64,000 bases of DNA from JACKAQ01 sp965227145 (GTDB lineage: Bacteria; Calditrichota; Calditrichia; RBG-13-44-9; J075). Shown here one piece after another: positions 55,009-63,949 of the stretch. The stretch spans positions 2,356,001-2,420,000 of the forward strand of contig OZ245730.1 in assembly GCA_965227145.1 (NCBI GenBank), written 5' to 3'. The notes under the pieces are model-generated. The model did not search any database and had not been told where the DNA came from. It was given only the letters and a program-made list of their open reading frames with translations. Position 1 is the first letter of the stretch. Each line of letters begins with the position of its first letter. The position numbers were made by a program, and so were the translations under genes.

Positions 55009-57072
55009 TTACCGGATGATTACAAATTTTTCGATACTGCTTGCCAGCGGTTCGCCTGCCAGGTTTTTGGCGTCATCGATTTGAAGGATATACACGCCGG
55101 AAGCCACATACTGGTTGGACTCGGTGATCTGATCCCACTTTTCATCTGCGCTGCCGCTTTGGTGATCGATTGTTTTCACAAGATCGCCGGTAACGGTGAA
55201 AATGCGCAGGGTGCAATACGGCGGGAGATTGACAAACAGTAGCTGGTTATCGTCTTCCGTAAAGTTGAAATCCTCTGCTTTCCGGACGTACGGGTTGGGC
55301 ACAATTCGCACTTTATCCGCACTTGCGGCGCCCGGCTCAAACGCGGTAGCGGCGATTTCGGAACGGTTGGCGTATTTGGAACTTTCCAGCCCTTGCGCAT
55401 CCACTGCGGTAACGGCATAGTGATACGCTTCGCCGCGAACCACATCGTTATCCGTGTAAGATGTTTCGCTGGAGGGCACTTCTGCCACCATTTCCCAACG
55501 CAAATGTTCGCCACTCGGGCGGATTTCGTTGTAGGTATCAACCAGGTATGCGCCGCGTTTGCGGTAAACGCGGTAAAATGCCAGATCCGGCTGACCGGAA
55601 TCCCAATCCGGTACGGTGCTCATGTCCTGCCATTCCAGCTCGACGCGGTTGGGACCGGAAATCACATTCAAATTGGGTGCCGGCAGCGGGTCGGGAATAT
55701 CGAGACCGTTATTCCACGCGAACAGGGCACGGTCCATCGTTTGAAACAGCGAATCTTTGCCGGTTGCCAACAGCGCGTTTTTGGCTGCGTCGTCAAATGT
55801 CGATGCGCCGCCGCGATACCAGTCGCGCCATTCCAGCCCTTTTTCGATACATAAATCGCGGGAGATGCCGTTTGCGCCCACCGCGTAAACGATCCGGATG
55901 GAATCGCCTTTTTGCAAATCATATGGTCCGAAAGCCTGGAAATTATATTCCGCTTCCTGCCCGGACGGGTCGGCCGGCCAATCGGATTGCATTTCAACAG
56001 TGAATTTTTCACCGGATGCCGCCCAATCCCAAATGGTTGAAAATCCCGGGAAATCGCTGTCCCAAACGTTGTAAATATTCATGTTTCCATGAACAGACAG
56101 CGGTTGGGCTACCCAGTCGGAATTATCCGTTGCCGAGCGGTCGATGTGCAGCGCGGAAAAACCTGAATACGCGTTCGACACAAATTCTGCGGAAGGCATT
56201 GGCGTGGTGCCGCCGGAGCCGGTGGCAAAACGAGGATCGCCGGTATCGTCGAATGTCGGTCCGCCGGCTTCAAATTCTGTGTAATCCGGGTGGTCGCCAT
56301 CCCATCCATATGACAGGTGAATCTGGCGTCCGCCGGAAACCAGTGCGGAGTTCCGTGCTTCGTAAGTTGCCCAGTCATCTTTCCCTTCTTCGTACCAGCG
56401 GGAATAGGTAATCCAGGTTCCCTCTGCCGTCTGGAAGGTGTAGCCGATCAAAAAATAGACATCGTCCAGCGTTTGGGTATCGTCCGTATCGGGTTCGGGA
56501 TCTTCATCCCAGTCAAATGTTACGGTGTAAACATATTCTACGATAACGTAATCATCGTGATCCGGATTGGAAAACGAGTATGTTCGTTTAACCACATCGA
56601 ATCCCGGTAATGCTTTGTAGCGATTTTCGATCATCATATCGGCAGGCAGGTTCGGGTCAATTGTCCCGTTAAACCGCCGCGACGACAGTTGTTCTTTGCC
56701 ATCCGCGGTTACCCACACTTCCGGTGGTGCGGCGCGGCGAACTTCCCGAATCCCGTACGGTTCGGTCTGATTGTAGCTCACCGGATCTAAAAATTCTTCT
56801 TTTGAGTGGGTCGTTCCATTTTCATCGACCCAGTTTAATATGGCGAAACCGCTGTTACGAAACACAACTGTTCCGTAACGGAACTGGTCCTGCGGCCATT
56901 CGCCGGTTGGTTCCACATCATTGGTATTAATGGTTTCGCCGGACTCAACCCGGTATTTGTAATCACCCAGGTTGTGTGTGCGGGTTTGACCAACTGCAAT
57001 GGATGCGGAAAGAATTAGGATGATACAACTGATCAACAGTTTGATCATGTGCAGCTTTATTTGTTTGTTCAT
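55009..57072 (-). CDS. Secreted protein with fibronectin III domain and C-terminal sorting-like domain
   Basis: A 687-residue exported protein; GGAGG before ATG 57072; signal peptide MNKQIKLHMIKLLISCIILILSASIAVGQ. Long N-terminal region unassigned (HNLGDYKYRVESGETINTND), with several Asp/Glu-rich loops (FDWDEDPEPDTDDTQT). An FnIII domain lies at about 480-580 (NRVELEWQDMST, YRVYRKRGAY, HYAVTAVDAQGLES) and a T9SS-type C-terminal domain follows (VRIVPNPYVRKAEDF), ending KFVIIR. Conserved next to TonB receptors in this lineage as far as I recall; probably a surface partner of the receptor. Confidence 0.75.
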   Translation of the reverse strand: MNKQIKLHMIKLLISCIILILSASIAVGQTRTHNLGDYKYRVESGETINTNDVEPTGEWPQDQFRYGTVVFRNSGFAILNWVDENGTTHSKEEFLDPVSYNQTEPYGIREVRRAAPPEVWVTADGKEQLSSRRFNGTIDPNLPADMMIENRYKALPGFDVVKRTYSFSNPDHDDYVIVEYVYTVTFDWDEDPEPDTDDTQTLDDVYFLIGYTFQTAEGTWITYSRWYEEGKDDWATYEARNSALVSGGRQIHLSYGWDGDHPDYTEFEAGGPTFDDTGDPRFATGSGGTTPMPSAEFVSNAYSGFSALHIDRSATDNSDWVAQPLSVHGNMNIYNVWDSDFPGFSTIWDWAASGEKFTVEMQSDWPADPSGQEAEYNFQAFGPYDLQKGDSIRIVYAVGANGISRDLCIEKGLEWRDWYRGGASTFDDAAKNALLATGKDSLFQTMDRALFAWNNGLDIPDPLPAPNLNVISGPNRVELEWQDMSTVPDWDSGQPDLAFYRVYRKRGAYLVDTYNEIRPSGEHLRWEMVAEVPSSETSYTDNDVVRGEAYHYAVTAVDAQGLESSKYANRSEIAATAFEPGAASADKVRIVPNPYVRKAEDFNFTEDDNQLLFVNLPPYCTLRIFTVTGDLVKTIDHQSGSADEKWDQITESNQYVASGVYILQIDDAKNLAGEPLASSIEKFVIIR

Positions 57073-57123
57073 TTTTCCTCCAAATCTAAACTGGTTCGTG
57101 TGCATGAAAGCGCGCTTTCCGCA

Positions 57124-60099
57124 TCACAGTTGGACCCGGAGACCAAAGAAAATGTCTCTCGGATTAACAAAATGCGACCATGTGTTCCATCCCAGGTCGA
57201 TATAATCCTGTTTGTAATCGCCCAGCTTGTCATTGCCCTTTTGCTCGCCCTGCTCATGCGGGAAATGCAGGGAATCTTCGTATCGGGTATAATTCAGGGG
57301 ATTGGGGAATCCCTTAAAGTTGGTCAGGTTGCGGATTTGCATGTAAAATCCCATGCGGGTGCTAAACATTTTGAACCGTTTTTCCAACAGCAAATCCATA
57401 TTGTGGTAATCGATAACGCCAACGCGATGTTGTTCGCTCAACGGTGCATCCGGGTTCAGCAGGGTTGTGCCGCCGTCGGACCATTCCATCAGCACGTTCA
57501 ATCGCCAGTCGCCAAAAAAGGTGCCGTAATCCAGCGGTGTGCGGAAGGTCAGGTTGCTGGTAACTACCGGTACCGGATCATCTCGGAACTGGGTGGCGTT
57601 TTCGCGCTGTAAATCGGCCAGTTGCGGGTCTTCATAAATCGTTGCAAATCCCGTTAAACCGGTGCTTTTTACCAAATATTCCACCGATGCGAAACCATAC
57701 CAGAATCGTCCGGTGCGTTTTTCCAGCCGCAATTGCAATCCGCGAATATCTGCGTAACTGTTGTTGCTGTAAGTGGTTACGTTATTGGCGTTATCCAGCG
57801 GAATGATTTCCTGTTGAGTGATCTGGTTTTCCACATCTTTGTAATATCCCAAAACGTGAACCAGAAAATTACCGGTGATGCTTTGCTCGTAACCGATTTC
57901 GTACGCGATGGTTCGCGGCCACTCGATATCCACTCTGGGAATACTTGCCGAGGTTCCCGACGGACGGTTGAAATAGAGCTGGTCGTTCACCGGCGGCTGG
58001 TAAAAATGACCGTAGTTGAAAAATATTTTGCTGCTGGCGGTCATCGGGTGAGAGATGCCCAATCGCGGACTCAGATACAATTTGTATGCTCTTTCATCGG
58101 TGCGAAGGGGATCGAACGTGTTTTCATTGTCACGCCAAACCTGCTCGGTATATGGCAGATTCGAAAAAATATAATCCGTATTCAGGTTGAACGGACTTGC
58201 GCCGGGTTGCAAATAATCCGCCCGCAAACCAACGTTGGCGATCATGCCTTCATATTCCAGTTTATCCTGAATATAGGCACCCAGTTTGAACGGGCTTTCA
58301 TCGTAACGCCACCAGTTCCCCGGATTCACTTCAAATGGCGTTGTTGTTGCGCCATTGTTGATTTCCCGGCGTTCTTTAAACGCGGTGTAATCGATCGAAA
58401 AACCGGTTTTCACCTGATTGTATTTGTTGATTTGCGAAACCAGATCGCCGGAGAGCGCCATTCCCCAATAACGGGAGTGATCTTGTCCGCGTCCGCCGCC
58501 GGAAATCATGAATTCATTCACGATATCGAATTGTTCGGTGATGCTGCCCAGCTGGCTGCCAACATATCCAAACGGCTGCTCGTCAAACATCACGCCGCCA
58601 ATTTCAACAATCCCGGTGGTATCGCGCAAACCGATGGGTTCCTGCCGGGTTTGGTAATTGGTGTACTCCAGACGCAAATCGTAAAATGTGCTGGGGTTGA
58701 TCACGTGGTTCATCGACAATCCACCGCGATATTGAATGGTGCGGATCGGATTGTAATTGGCATCATGCCACATTTTGCGATACTCAAAACCGGAAATGAC
58801 GTTTTGGGCATACACAACGCCTTCGCGGCTGCCGGAAATCATCCCGTTGGTATCGTCAAAAATGGAACCGCTGACGCCGTTCAAAACGATCATGTTGTTG
58901 GTAAACGACAGTTTGGTTTTGGGCGTCAACTGGGTGGTCAGCTTTAACAGCGTGCTGCTGGTGGTCGAATTATCGCGACTGAACGGATACACCAGTTGCA
59001 GATTTTCGTATCGCTGCGAAAGCAGGAATGATACGTTTGTGCCCGGCACCGGTCCGCTTATTGTTGCATCAATAATATGATCGGGATTTTGCGCATATTC
59101 CCGGGAGCGATGCTGCCATTTCCAGATTTCCTGCAATGCCTGCGGGGTAAAATCATTGTTCGGGTCGGGATCTTCTACCAAATCCTTTGACCATTTATTC
59201 CACCCCGGAAATGTGAACGGGTAGTCACCGGCATCGACCATTTCCTGCGTTATGCCTGTGAACGCATCTGCTCCGGCGTAAACCTTCCAAAACGGTCCTT
59301 CAAGATCGTACGGGCTGGGACCAAAATGCTTTCGGGCAGCAGGGCTCATGCGGTAATCCACATTAACATTAAAGCGATCCAAACTGCCTTCTTTGGTACG
59401 CACGTTGATCAAACCGGAACGTATATCACCATATTCTGCGTTAAAACCGCCGGTTAGAATTTCAACTTCCTGAATGGCGGTGAGGCTGAGATTGGTGACG
59501 GGTTGCTGATTCCGTTCATTTCGAGTCGATAGTCCGTCCACGACAATATCCGTTTCATTCAATCCGCCGCCGCGAACCAGCAGACCGGAACCGTCTGCAG
59601 ATGCGGAAATGTCGATGCCGGCTTCGGTCGCCAGAATTTCCTCGAAGTTATCCAGCGGGCGATCTTCCAGCACTTCGCTGGTGACAATCCGTTGGCTGGA
59701 AGACACGTCCAGTTGCACAACCGGGCGATCCGCCTCCACAACCACCGCCTGCCCTTCAACAGCCTGCGTCGTCATGTTGAATGTCAGGGTTGTGGTCTGG
59801 TTGATGCTCACTTTCACGTTTTCCATAACTACCGGAGCATAACCGATAATATCCGCCCGAACGGTGTAAACATCCGGCGGAACGTTGATGATGAAGAAAT
59901 AGCCATCTTCATCCGTTGCTGCGCCCATGTTGGTTCCTTCCAGAAGGACGTTTACGCCCGGGAGCGGTTCGTTCGTAGCTTTGTCTTTAACTTGTCCGGC
60001 TAATTTTCCGGTTGCGGCTGCAACGGGAAGTGTGGTCGCGAAAAAAGCCAGGGTCAAGAAAAATACAAACAAACAGTTCGGCTTAAACGATTTCTGCAT
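57124..60099 (-). CDS. TonB-dependent receptor with CarboxypepD-regulatory domain (SusC-like)
   Basis: A 991-residue outer-membrane transporter; AGGAGG before ATG 60099; signal peptide to about residue 28. The CarboxypepD-reg-like domain follows (about 30-110: GKLAGQVKDKATNEPLPGVNVLLEG), then the plug (about 120-230: SSQRIVTSEVLEDRP, LLVRGGGLNETDIVVDGLS, SGLINVRTKEGS) and the 22-strand barrel. It would import an oligosaccharide or similar ligand with energy from TonB. The next genes encode no SusD homolog. First gene of a 30-kb same-strand run; no convincing promoter was found in the 278 bases upstream. Confidence 0.93.
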   Translation of the reverse strand: MQKSFKPNCLFVFFLTLAFFATTLPVAAATGKLAGQVKDKATNEPLPGVNVLLEGTNMGAATDEDGYFFIINVPPDVYTVRADIIGYAPVVMENVKVSINQTTTLTFNMTTQAVEGQAVVVEADRPVVQLDVSSSQRIVTSEVLEDRPLDNFEEILATEAGIDISASADGSGLLVRGGGLNETDIVVDGLSTRNERNQQPVTNLSLTAIQEVEILTGGFNAEYGDIRSGLINVRTKEGSLDRFNVNVDYRMSPAARKHFGPSPYDLEGPFWKVYAGADAFTGITQEMVDAGDYPFTFPGWNKWSKDLVEDPDPNNDFTPQALQEIWKWQHRSREYAQNPDHIIDATISGPVPGTNVSFLLSQRYENLQLVYPFSRDNSTTSSTLLKLTTQLTPKTKLSFTNNMIVLNGVSGSIFDDTNGMISGSREGVVYAQNVISGFEYRKMWHDANYNPIRTIQYRGGLSMNHVINPSTFYDLRLEYTNYQTRQEPIGLRDTTGIVEIGGVMFDEQPFGYVGSQLGSITEQFDIVNEFMISGGGRGQDHSRYWGMALSGDLVSQINKYNQVKTGFSIDYTAFKERREINNGATTTPFEVNPGNWWRYDESPFKLGAYIQDKLEYEGMIANVGLRADYLQPGASPFNLNTDYIFSNLPYTEQVWRDNENTFDPLRTDERAYKLYLSPRLGISHPMTASSKIFFNYGHFYQPPVNDQLYFNRPSGTSASIPRVDIEWPRTIAYEIGYEQSITGNFLVHVLGYYKDVENQITQQEIIPLDNANNVTTYSNNSYADIRGLQLRLEKRTGRFWYGFASVEYLVKSTGLTGFATIYEDPQLADLQRENATQFRDDPVPVVTSNLTFRTPLDYGTFFGDWRLNVLMEWSDGGTTLLNPDAPLSEQHRVGVIDYHNMDLLLEKRFKMFSTRMGFYMQIRNLTNFKGFPNPLNYTRYEDSLHFPHEQGEQKGNDKLGDYKQDYIDLGWNTWSHFVNPRDIFFGLRVQL

Positions 60100-60377
60100 A
60101 ATGCCTCCTATTTGTTGGTTAAATTTTCAGAGAAAATTGAATTAAGTTGCTGCTGTTATGCATTCATGATTGTTGCCACAGATGCCGAGATGACTGTGAA
60201 CAAAAATGTGTAACTCGGTTAAACAAAAAAAGAAAATCAAGAGTTGAAAGTAAGGTGCTCGGGACTTGCAGCTTTTCAGGATTTGTGAACAATCAACTCA
60301 TGACCGGCAATCGTTGAGCATGTGATTCGTTGTACAGCTCCTTTCTGTTATTTTTAGCGTATGGTCTATCTGAAGAT

Positions 60378-61796
60378 TTATTGTAACGTTTCTGCCCAGT
60401 CCGGATTATGATACTCATCGGGGTGCGATGAATGCATCAGCACAAATTGATCGCCGCCGATGCGGTCAACAAAAACAAACTCACTCGTTCCTTCCAGCGC
60501 ATAAATCCAGATTTCGACAGGCTTATTATATTGTGTCGAAGCTTTAAGGCGTTGAATTTCCATCGGTTCGCCGTATTTCAAATAAATGCGCCCCTGATCG
60601 GAGCTGACGCCATTGGTGAAATGCGCATCGCAATAGGCGATTCTTTTGAAATATTCCATCATAAATTCGTTTTCAGAGGTTTCGGGCGTCGTATCGCGTG
60701 AGCGCCAAAACTGCAGCAAAAACGCCTGTTTGCCACGGGAATCGAGGGAGTGAAACAATTCTTTTTCCTCTGAGCTGGCTAAATATTGAATCTGTTTGGC
60801 ATATTTTTGAACATCCGATTTGGCCATCGGGAGCAACATGCCTTCGCTTTCCTGCCCGGTAACAACCCTGAAATATTTTTGCAAGCTCGCTCCGGTATTG
60901 CTCGCGATGTCGATAACCTGCACTTTCAGGCGATATACGCCGGTTTGCAGGTTGGCTAACGAAATTTTATCCAGCCGGGAAATATTGCTGCGCGTAACCG
61001 GCAATGTCTGGTGGCTCAGGTTCTGCACTTCTTTTCCGGTCAAATCGCTGATCGTATAATTCAGGCTGTAAATCGATTGATTTCCGGTATCGTACGTCAG
61101 CCCGTTAATTTCCTGATAAATGGTCAAATCCGTGTTTGCGCCATCCGTCCGGTAAATCCGGTTCGGGTTGGGTATCATCAAAAATCCCTGCCGGACAAAT
61201 GCGGAAGGCTCGCTCGCCCGTTGCACATGCGATAAAAATACCGGATCGCTGATCGATAACCGGTTGCCGGGCAATGGCTTTACCACAATTGCCGTTTTGA
61301 TCTGACCCTGTTTTTTGCTATCTGCGTCGCTGATGTTCACAAAAAGTTGCAACGTATCCCCATTTATCGTAAAGCGTTTGAGATCAACAAACGTCAGGTT
61401 TTCCCGGCTATCTTTTGTGGCATCAATCGCAACGGATTTCAGCGATTTGCTGGCATGAATCAGCTGTGACTGCAAATCCAGAAATTTGATATTCACATGA
61501 AAACGCACCGAATCCGTTTTGCTGTTTTCGTTCACCAATTGTTGCAAATCCAACGCGTATTGCAGTTCGAGCGCGGTAGTGCCATCGTTGCCCTGCAATT
61601 GACAAACATCGAGATCAAACGCCAGCATGCCTTTGCTTTGCAACGAAAGCTCAAATGTCGCTAACGGCAAACTGCTCTCCGTTTGCGCTAAACCCCAAAA
61701 AGGCAGCACAAATCCAATGCAGCAAAATGCCAGCATCGTTTTTCGGAGATGAGCCAACACATCCAAATGTTTGTTAATTTTGATTTTAGCGACCAT
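60378..61796 (-). CDS. GWxTD-family protein with altered signature
   Basis: A 472-residue exported protein. AGGAAA precedes tandem ATGs at 61799 and 61796; the second is spaced better and is used. A signal-like hydrophobic segment is near the start (AFCCIGFVLPFWGLAQ). The C-terminal third matches the GWxTD domain: LLQFWRSRDTTPETSENEFMMEYFKRIAYCDAHF, then FTNGVSSDQGRIYLKYGEPMEIQ, where GVSSD replaces the usual GWxTD. Function of the family is unknown; it is typical of Calditrichota, KSB1, Ignavibacteria and Gemmatimonadota. It lies 3 bases or less from the possible small ORF upstream. Confidence 0.8.
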   Translation of the reverse strand: MVAKIKINKHLDVLAHLRKTMLAFCCIGFVLPFWGLAQTESSLPLATFELSLQSKGMLAFDLDVCQLQGNDGTTALELQYALDLQQLVNENSKTDSVRFHVNIKFLDLQSQLIHASKSLKSVAIDATKDSRENLTFVDLKRFTINGDTLQLFVNISDADSKKQGQIKTAIVVKPLPGNRLSISDPVFLSHVQRASEPSAFVRQGFLMIPNPNRIYRTDGANTDLTIYQEINGLTYDTGNQSIYSLNYTISDLTGKEVQNLSHQTLPVTRSNISRLDKISLANLQTGVYRLKVQVIDIASNTGASLQKYFRVVTGQESEGMLLPMAKSDVQKYAKQIQYLASSEEKELFHSLDSRGKQAFLLQFWRSRDTTPETSENEFMMEYFKRIAYCDAHFTNGVSSDQGRIYLKYGEPMEIQRLKASTQYNKPVEIWIYALEGTSEFVFVDRIGGDQFVLMHSSHPDEYHNPDWAETLQ

Positions 61797-61906
61797 CATT
61801 TTTCCTGTGCATCATCGATTGCAATCGCCGCGTTACCCGCTGCAAAAGCCCAAACGGACGTGGCGATCATGACGAAACCTGTTCCGGGCAACGAGTGCGG
61901 GAACAT
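61796..61906 (-). CDS. Possible small membrane protein (36 residues)
   Basis: A short frame between the SIS gene and the GWxTD gene: ATG 61906, stop TGA overlapping the ATG of the GWxTD gene (ATGA). Its translation has a hydrophobic centre (GFVMIATSVWAFAAGNAA) and a charged tail (DDAQEK). No ribosome binding site is obvious, and the frame could be chance. Reported because the overlap is typical of coupled genes. Confidence 0.3.
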   Translation of the reverse strand: MFPHSLPGTGFVMIATSVWAFAAGNAAIAIDDAQEK

Positions 61907-61940
61907 CAGCTTGTGGGAAAACAGACATCTTAAAACCGGG

Positions 61941-63014
61941 CTATAAGCTTAACTCAACAACTTGAGAAAGATTTTTCGGCGTATCGGGATTAATATTTTT
62001 TGCCATTGCGCGATAATAAGCCAGCATCTGCAGCAAAGGCATAAATAACAGCGGTTTAAGTGAGTCGGAATATTCATCCAGAATATTGATTTCGTAATCC
62101 GCGAAATCTGAAAAGCGGCCGTTTGGGTTGGAGTGGAAAACCAGAATGTTTGCGCCTAACTTTTTGAGATCCTTTGCGAGCGGAATTTCGTATCTGCGGG
62201 AAGGTTGACAACAGAGAATGCAGATTAAAGTGTCCTGTGTTACCGTGGACATGGGTCCGTGGCGATACTCCAGCGCATGAAAAGCGTGGGAAACGGAAAT
62301 CGTCATTTCCTGCATTTTCAGTGAAGCTTCGTTGGCGATGCCCAACATGGGACCTTGTCCCAAAAATACAAAATCCTGAGATAGTGGGTTACCAGCAATT
62401 TGCCGGATAAGTGGTTCATTTTCAGACATTAACGCAAAACTTGCATCGGGAATATTATTAAGTTGTGACAGCAATTCCGTGTCGTTCGCCGCAACGGCAG
62501 CTAAATATATGATGCTCAATAACATCGTTGTAAATGAACCGGTCATCACAACGCTGCGCTCTGTTTCAAAAGGAAATTCCAAACGTTCCCCGCTTTGGGT
62601 ACTCATTGCGGATTTGGGATTGCAGGAAATGGCAAATGTTGGAATGTTAAATAAATCCCGGGCGATTTCGGCTGATTTTACAGTCTCGGTGGTTGTACCG
62701 GAACGGGAGAGGGGGATAAAAAGGTATTTGTTTTTTTGGTTAAAAACGATTTCAGGATAGGTCAAAACTTCTGAAGCCGGCAACGCAAGGGAACGGATAC
62801 CGGTTATCAGCTCAAATAAAAAACTCGCAGTTTGCGCAAGATAATAGGAAGTGCCGCATCCGGAGAACACCCAGACACGATCTTTAAATTTTTCAACCAG
62901 AGAATTCAATGCGTCATTTTGTGACTGCCAATGTGCAATTGCTTTTTTCCAACCGGCTTGCTGCAGGTATATTTCCCGATAGGTAAAGTCACTTTCTTCA
63001 GATTTTTCGGACAT
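61941..63014 (-). CDS. SIS-domain sugar-phosphate isomerase/deaminase (AgaS/GlmS-like)
   Basis: A 357-residue protein with two SIS domains (about 45-170 and 210-340). Sugar-phosphate-binding loops: VWVFSGCGTSYYLAQT, PLSRSGTTTETVKS, VFLGQGPMLGIANEASLKMQE, EYRHGPMSTV. It lacks the N-terminal glutaminase domain of GlmS, so it is an isomerase-only protein such as AgaS (galactosamine-6-phosphate deaminase) or a fructosamine/glucosamine-6-phosphate deaminase. The adjacent DeoR-family repressor favours a catabolic amino-sugar or keto-sugar role. Confidence 0.87.
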   Translation of the reverse strand: MSEKSEESDFTYREIYLQQAGWKKAIAHWQSQNDALNSLVEKFKDRVWVFSGCGTSYYLAQTASFLFELITGIRSLALPASEVLTYPEIVFNQKNKYLFIPLSRSGTTTETVKSAEIARDLFNIPTFAISCNPKSAMSTQSGERLEFPFETERSVVMTGSFTTMLLSIIYLAAVAANDTELLSQLNNIPDASFALMSENEPLIRQIAGNPLSQDFVFLGQGPMLGIANEASLKMQEMTISVSHAFHALEYRHGPMSTVTQDTLICILCCQPSRRYEIPLAKDLKKLGANILVFHSNPNGRFSDFADYEINILDEYSDSLKPLLFMPLLQMLAYYRAMAKNINPDTPKNLSQVVELSL

Positions 63015-63035
63015 GAAAGAGCCTCCTTAATTACA

Positions 63036-63797
63036 CTAAACCAGAATAATTTCAATACCCAAATCCCTGAGCCTGTTGAAGTCCTCTTTTTGAATACTTT
63101 TGTCTGTAATAATTTTGTCCACATCCTGAATTTTTGCGATCACAGACATGCTTCTTTTGCCAAATTTTGATGAGTCCGCAACCAGAATAATTTCGCGGGC
63201 AATTTTCATCATCAGCTGGTTTACGCGTCCTTCCATCATGTTGGGCGTCATCAGCCCATAATCAAAATGAATGCCGTCAACACCCAGAAAAAGCTTGTCG
63301 GCATGCAAATTTTTCAACGCATCTTCCGCAAACGGCCCGACCAGCGAGAACGATTTTTCCCGCAAAAATCCACCGGTTAAAACAACTTCATTGTGTTGAC
63401 CGGCTAATTCAGTTGCAATATTTATGGCGTTGGTAATAACCTTTATGTTGATTTTGAGAAATTTGATTCTTCGGGCAATTTGTGTTGTGGTAGATCCGGA
63501 ATCGAGAATTATCGAATCGCCGGGGCGAATCATTTCAATCGCTTTTTCTGCGATGCGAAGTTTGGTATCTGTGTGGAGGCGTTCCTTTTCGGTTAATGCA
63601 AGATCGGGAACAGAGCCTTCTTTTAAAATTGCCCCACCGTGAACCCTTGAGATAAGCCCTCTTTTTTCCAGAATTTCCAGATCTTTGCGAATCGTAACCT
63701 TCGAAATATTTAGCGCTGAAGCGACATCCTTTACAACGAGGCGTTTTTTTTGCGAAATGATGTTCTGTAGTTTTTGTCTTCTTTCCTCGGTTAGCAT
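63036..63797 (-). CDS. DeoR-family transcriptional repressor (AgaR/GlpR-like)
   Basis: A 253-residue repressor. An N-terminal winged-helix (MLTEERRQKLQNIISQKKR, VKDVASALNISKVTIRKDLEIL with the GLISRVHGGA loop) is followed by a sugar-phosphate-sensing domain (DSIILDSGSTTTQIARRI, NAINIATELAG, GVDGIHFDYGLMTP). It is 21 bases upstream of the SIS gene and certainly cotranscribed. A putative operator lies over its own promoter, so it probably represses this operon and responds to a sugar phosphate. Confidence 0.93.
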   Translation of the reverse strand: MLTEERRQKLQNIISQKKRLVVKDVASALNISKVTIRKDLEILEKRGLISRVHGGAILKEGSVPDLALTEKERLHTDTKLRIAEKAIEMIRPGDSIILDSGSTTTQIARRIKFLKINIKVITNAINIATELAGQHNEVVLTGGFLREKSFSLVGPFAEDALKNLHADKLFLGVDGIHFDYGLMTPNMMEGRVNQLMMKIAREIILVADSSKFGKRSMSVIAKIQDVDKIITDKSIQKEDFNRLRDLGIEIILV

Positions 63798-63900
63798 GGT
63801 TTTTACCTTTGCGTTTGAGATAAAACTGTCACCGTATGCTCAGAAGTTCGCCCGTCAATACGAAAGAAGTCGCAAGCTTTAGTTCTTTCTTTATATTGCA

Positions 63901-63922
63901 TTTTCTTTCGTTCTGTTTCGAG
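63901..63922. promoter_or_regulatory. Putative operator of the DeoR-family repressor
   Basis: A pyrimidine-rich direct repeat of TTTC/TTTCG units (63901-63922, with TTTTCTTTCG then TTCTGTTTCG). It resembles the AgaR/DeoR boxes made of TTTCNTTTC repeats and lies just downstream of the promoter -10. Part of it overlaps the likely start site of transcription. Confidence 0.5.
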
Positions 63923-63949
63923 TTTATCGAAATGCGCGCATATTGTCAA
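63921..63949 (-). promoter_or_regulatory. Sigma70-like promoter for the repressor-SIS operon
   Basis: On the minus strand TTGACA (plus coordinates 63944-63949) and TAAACT (63921-63926) with a 17-base spacer, 124 bases upstream of the repressor ATG. A palindrome ATGCGCGCAT lies in the spacer. Confidence 0.65.
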
